Positions 61,677-64,000 of a stretch of 64,000 nt of DNA are shown piece after piece. The stretch is from assembly GCF_007714205.1 (NCBI RefSeq), contig NZ_VMQU01000006.1, positions 25,369 to 89,368 of the forward strand, given 5' to 3'. The notes beneath the pieces were generated by a model. It made no database searches, was not told where the DNA came from, and worked only from the letters and a program-made list of their open reading frames with translations. Origin of the DNA: Mycobacterium helveticum. GTDB taxonomy: Bacteria; Actinomycetota; Actinomycetes; Mycobacteriales; Mycobacteriaceae. A program made the translations under genes and the position numbers. Within the stretch, counting starts at the first letter, position 1. Each line of letters starts with the position of its first letter.

Positions 61677-62780
61677 ATGGTTAGCGTTCTGGTATCCGGC
61701 GCCGGCGTTGCGGGCACGACCGTAGCGTATTGGCTTGCCCACCAAGGCTGTTCGGTGACCGTCGTGGAGCGCTCCGCCGGGCTGCGGCCGGGCGGGCAGG
61801 CGGTCGGCGTGCGGGGCCCGGCGCTGACGGTGCTCGAACGCATGCGGTTGCGCGCCGCCGCCGACCATCTCCGGACGCGAATCCGCGGCTCGTCGGTGGT
61901 CGACCGCGACGGCATCGAGCAGTCCCGCGACACCGAGTCCGCGCCTCCCAGCCCCGACATCGAGTTGCTGCGCGACGATCTCGTCGAATTGCTGTACGAG
62001 TCAACGAAACTGAAGGCCGAATTCCTGTTCGGTGACGGCATCGCGACCATCGACGACGACGGCACCGCGGTTGAGGTGACCTTCGAAAGCGCCGATCCGC
62101 GCGCCTTCGACCTCGTCGTCGGCGCCGACGGCCTGCACTCCACCGTGCGCAGGCTGGTCTTCGGCCCCGAGGAGCAGTTCATCGAGCGATTAGGCATGTA
62201 CGCGGCCATTTTCACCGTGCCCAACTTCTTGAACCTGGACCGCTGGCAGACCTGGAACTACGGCGAGTCGGGCATGGCCGGGGTCTACAGCGCGCGCGAC
62301 AACAGCGAGGTCCGGGCCATGCTGGGTTTCATGGACGCCGACCTGCGGATCGACTATCGCGACACCGCGGCCCAGTTCGCCGAGCTGGAGCGGCGGATGG
62401 CCGGCGACGGCTGGGTCCGGCCGCAGCTGCTGCAGTACATGCGGACCGCGCCGGACTTCTATTTCGACGAGATGTCGCAGATCAAGATGGATCACTGGGC
62501 CAAGGGCCGGGTGGTCCTGGTGGGCGACGCCGGCTACTGCTGCTCGCCGCTGTCGGGCCAGGGAACCAGTGTGGCGCTGCTGGGCGCCTACATCCTGGCC
62601 GGGGAGCTCGCCGCCTGCGGTGGCGACTATGACAAGGGCTTCGGCAACTACCAGAAGGAGTTCGCCGACTACGTCAAGCGCAACCAGTGGCTGGTCGTCG
62701 ACAACATCCCCGGCGGCGCGCCGATACCGCAGGAGGTGTTCGACCGCATCGTCAACTCGATCGCGCTCAAGGACTACTGA
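61677..62780 (+). CDS. FAD-dependent monooxygenase (Rv1260-like)
   Basis: The 367-residue protein is a class A flavoprotein monooxygenase. GxGxxG in VSGAGVAGTTVAYWLAHQG at the start, the DG motif LVVGADGLHSTVRRL in the middle, and GRVVLVGDAGYCCSPLSGQGTSVAL near residue 280 bind FAD. It resembles TetX/PHBH-type hydroxylases and M. tuberculosis Rv1260 (372 aa). Six bases separate it from udgB. The copy-3 palindrome ends the unit. Substrate unknown. Confidence 0.9.
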   Translation: MVSVLVSGAGVAGTTVAYWLAHQGCSVTVVERSAGLRPGGQAVGVRGPALTVLERMRLRAAADHLRTRIRGSSVVDRDGIEQSRDTESAPPSPDIELLRDDLVELLYESTKLKAEFLFGDGIATIDDDGTAVEVTFESADPRAFDLVVGADGLHSTVRRLVFGPEEQFIERLGMYAAIFTVPNFLNLDRWQTWNYGESGMAGVYSARDNSEVRAMLGFMDADLRIDYRDTAAQFAELERRMAGDGWVRPQLLQYMRTAPDFYFDEMSQIKMDHWAKGRVVLVGDAGYCCSPLSGQGTSVALLGAYILAGELAACGGDYDKGFGNYQKEFADYVKRNQWLVVDNIPGGAPIPQEVFDRIVNSIALKDY

Positions 62781-62791
62781 CCGCATTTTCC

Positions 62792-62851
62792 GCGAGCAGA
62801 CGCAAAAGCCCCCGACACGCCCGGCGTGCGGGGGCTTTTGCGTCTGCTCGC
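62792..62851. terminator. 60-nt palindrome, copy 3 (terminator-like repeat)
   Basis: The outer arms are identical to copies 1 and 2. The centre (GCCCCCGACACGCC / GGCGTGCGGGGGC) is nearly the reverse complement of copy 2. It lies 11 bp after the monooxygenase stop and 44 bp before the next start, so it would end that transcript. Confidence 0.85.
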
Positions 62852-62895
62852 CCCCGAATGGGAACGTTCGCGGCGCCCGAAGCGTTGACGCCATC

Positions 62896-63927
62896 GTGCG
62901 CCTCTCCGTGCTCGACCTCGTCCCGGTGCGCACGGACCAGACGACCGCGGATGCGCTGGCGGCCACCGTCGCACTGGCGCAGGCCGCGGACCGGCTGGGG
63001 TTCACGCGCTACTGGGTCGCCGAACACCACAACATGCCGTCCGTGGGTGCCACCAGCCCGCCCGTCCTGCTCGCCTACCTGGCCGCGCAGACCTCCCGGC
63101 TGCGGCTGGGGTCGGGCGGGGTGATGCTGCCCAACCACGCGCCGCTGGCGGTGGCCGAGCAGTTCGCGTTGCTGGAAGCCGCGGCCCCGGGCCGCATCGA
63201 CCTCGGCATCGGCCGCGCGCCGGGCTCCGACCCGGTGACGTCGTATGCCCTGCGCGGCACCCGCGACGACCGGGACATCGAGAACTTCTCCGACTACCTC
63301 GACGACGTGGCGGCGCTGATGAGCCCGAGCGGGGTGCGGGTGCCGCTGCGCTCCGGGGACTACATCCTCAAGGCCACCCCGGCCGCCGCGACCGAACCCC
63401 GGCTGTGGCTGCTGGGTTCGTCGACGTACTCGGCGCAGCTGGCCGCCGCCAAGGGGCTGCCGTACGTGTTCGCCCACCACTTCTCCGGCATGGGCACCGA
63501 GGAGGCGCTGGCGATCTACCGTTCCAGGTTCCGGCCCAGCGACCTGGCCGCCGAACCCGTGACGTTTTTGACCGTGAACGCCGCGGTGGCCGAAACACGC
63601 GAGGAGGCAACGGCATTGGTGTTGCCCAGCCTGCAGGTGATGGCGCGGCTGCGGACGGGCCAGGCCCTTGGGCCGGTGCCCCTCGTCGAAGAGGCCCTGG
63701 CCGCGGAGCTGACGCCGGAGCAGCAACGCATCGTCGACAGCGGGCTGCGGCGCGCCGTGGTTGGCGCGCCCGCCGAAGCCGCCGGACAGCTGCGGGCCCT
63801 TGCCGCACGGTTCGGGGTCGACGAGGTGATGGTCAATCCGGTCGCGTCGGCCCGCTGCGGCACCGATCCGGCCGCCGCACCCGCGCGGGTGACGACCCTC
63901 GAGCTGCTGGCCAAGGAGCTCTTCTAG
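62896..63927 (+). CDS. Luciferase-like (LLM class, MsnO8-type) flavin monooxygenase
   Basis: The 343-residue protein begins RLSVLDLVPVRTDQTTADALAATVALAQAADRLGFTRYWVAEHHN, the hallmark start of MsnO8-type LLM enzymes. It has LGSGGVMLPNHAPLAVAEQFALLEAAAPGRIDLGIGRAPG and WLLGSSTYSAQLAAAKGLPYVFAHHF, which line the flavin site. Uses reduced flavin made elsewhere. Substrate unknown. GTG 62896. The last bases abut a likely insertion sequence. Confidence 0.92.
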   Translation: MRLSVLDLVPVRTDQTTADALAATVALAQAADRLGFTRYWVAEHHNMPSVGATSPPVLLAYLAAQTSRLRLGSGGVMLPNHAPLAVAEQFALLEAAAPGRIDLGIGRAPGSDPVTSYALRGTRDDRDIENFSDYLDDVAALMSPSGVRVPLRSGDYILKATPAAATEPRLWLLGSSTYSAQLAAAKGLPYVFAHHFSGMGTEEALAIYRSRFRPSDLAAEPVTFLTVNAAVAETREEATALVLPSLQVMARLRTGQALGPVPLVEEALAAELTPEQQRIVDSGLRRAVVGAPAEAAGQLRALAARFGVDEVMVNPVASARCGTDPAAAPARVTTLELLAKELF

Positions 63928-63936
63928 TGGTCCGTC

Positions 63937-64000
63937 TCAGTTTTGGGTAACTACTTGTTCGAGTTTGGTGCGTGCGCGTTGGACTTTGGCGAGGATGGAT
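63937..64000 (-). mobile_element. Probable end of a transposase gene / insertion sequence (partial)
   Basis: The minus strand reads SILAKVQRARTKLEQVVTQN and stops at 63937. The codons CAA, GAA, GTA and GTT differ sharply from the neighbouring genes, and the plus-strand flank GGTCCGTCTCAGTTTTGGG could be a terminal inverted repeat. The LLM stop at 63927 marks the boundary. The IS family cannot be named from 64 bases. Confidence 0.45.

Overview
The window is chromosomal DNA of a slow-growing Mycobacterium, probably close to the M. avium complex. The evidence is the very high GC content, GTG starts, PE proteins, and a gene order that follows M. tuberculosis Rv1204c to Rv1260 almost step by step. 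Orthologue names come from recognising the proteins and their order; no search was run.

Layout. 0-6.4 kb: the end of an AAA/LuxR-type ATPase gene, then LOG phosphoribohydrolase, fadD6, folP2-gpgS (ATGA overlap), a DivIVA-like membrane protein, tagA and a DUF3117 protein. 6.4-9 kb: divergent glgM/glgC (ADP-glucose and maltose-1-phosphate synthesis). 9-14.7 kb: a five-gene minus-strand unit with the TetR regulator raaS first, then an ABC exporter, a methyltransferase and a CocE-type hydrolase. 14.7-19 kb: an O-methyltransferase, then the envelope-stress set sigE-rseA-htrA-tatB. 19-22.5 kb: mrp, a lytic transglycosylase, a frame-disrupted membrane protein and an Rv1234-like protein. 22.5-27.5 kb: the trehalose importer lpqY-sugA-sugB-sugC with a fifth, SUFU-like gene overlapping sugC. 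27.5-32 kb: corA, mdh, a compact malic enzyme (extra relative to M. tuberculosis as I remember it), lpqZ. 32-38.2 kb: an SDR, a PE protein and an accessory patch holding an AurF-like di-iron oxygenase, a broken methyltransferase copy and an intact methyltransferase with a PqqD/RRE-like C-terminal end. 38-43 kb: kgd and Rv1249c. 43-50.9 kb: an MFS pump with an acidic repeat tail, the helicase/nuclease Rv1251c and lprE, plus shrunken remnants of a second helicase-lprE pair. 50.9-58.2 kb: deaD, an acyltransferase, a PE protein carrying MPTR-type repeats, a TetR regulator and cyp130. 58.2-64 kb: an FAD-linked oxidase, vapBC next to a truncated tap pump gene, udgB, an FAD monooxygenase, a luciferase-like monooxygenase and, at the right edge, what looks like the end of an insertion sequence.

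Themes. Carbon storage and recycling (glgC, glgM, gpgS, LpqY-SugABC) and central carbon metabolism (mdh, malic enzyme, kgd) sit beside envelope-stress and export functions. The accessory signal lies in four places: the oxygenase/methyltransferase patch at 35-38 kb, the decayed duplication at 45-46.6 kb, the PE genes with tandem repeats in their leaders, and the vapBC/tap junction at 60 kb. A 60-nt palindrome with invariant arms occurs three times, each time directly after a stop codon.
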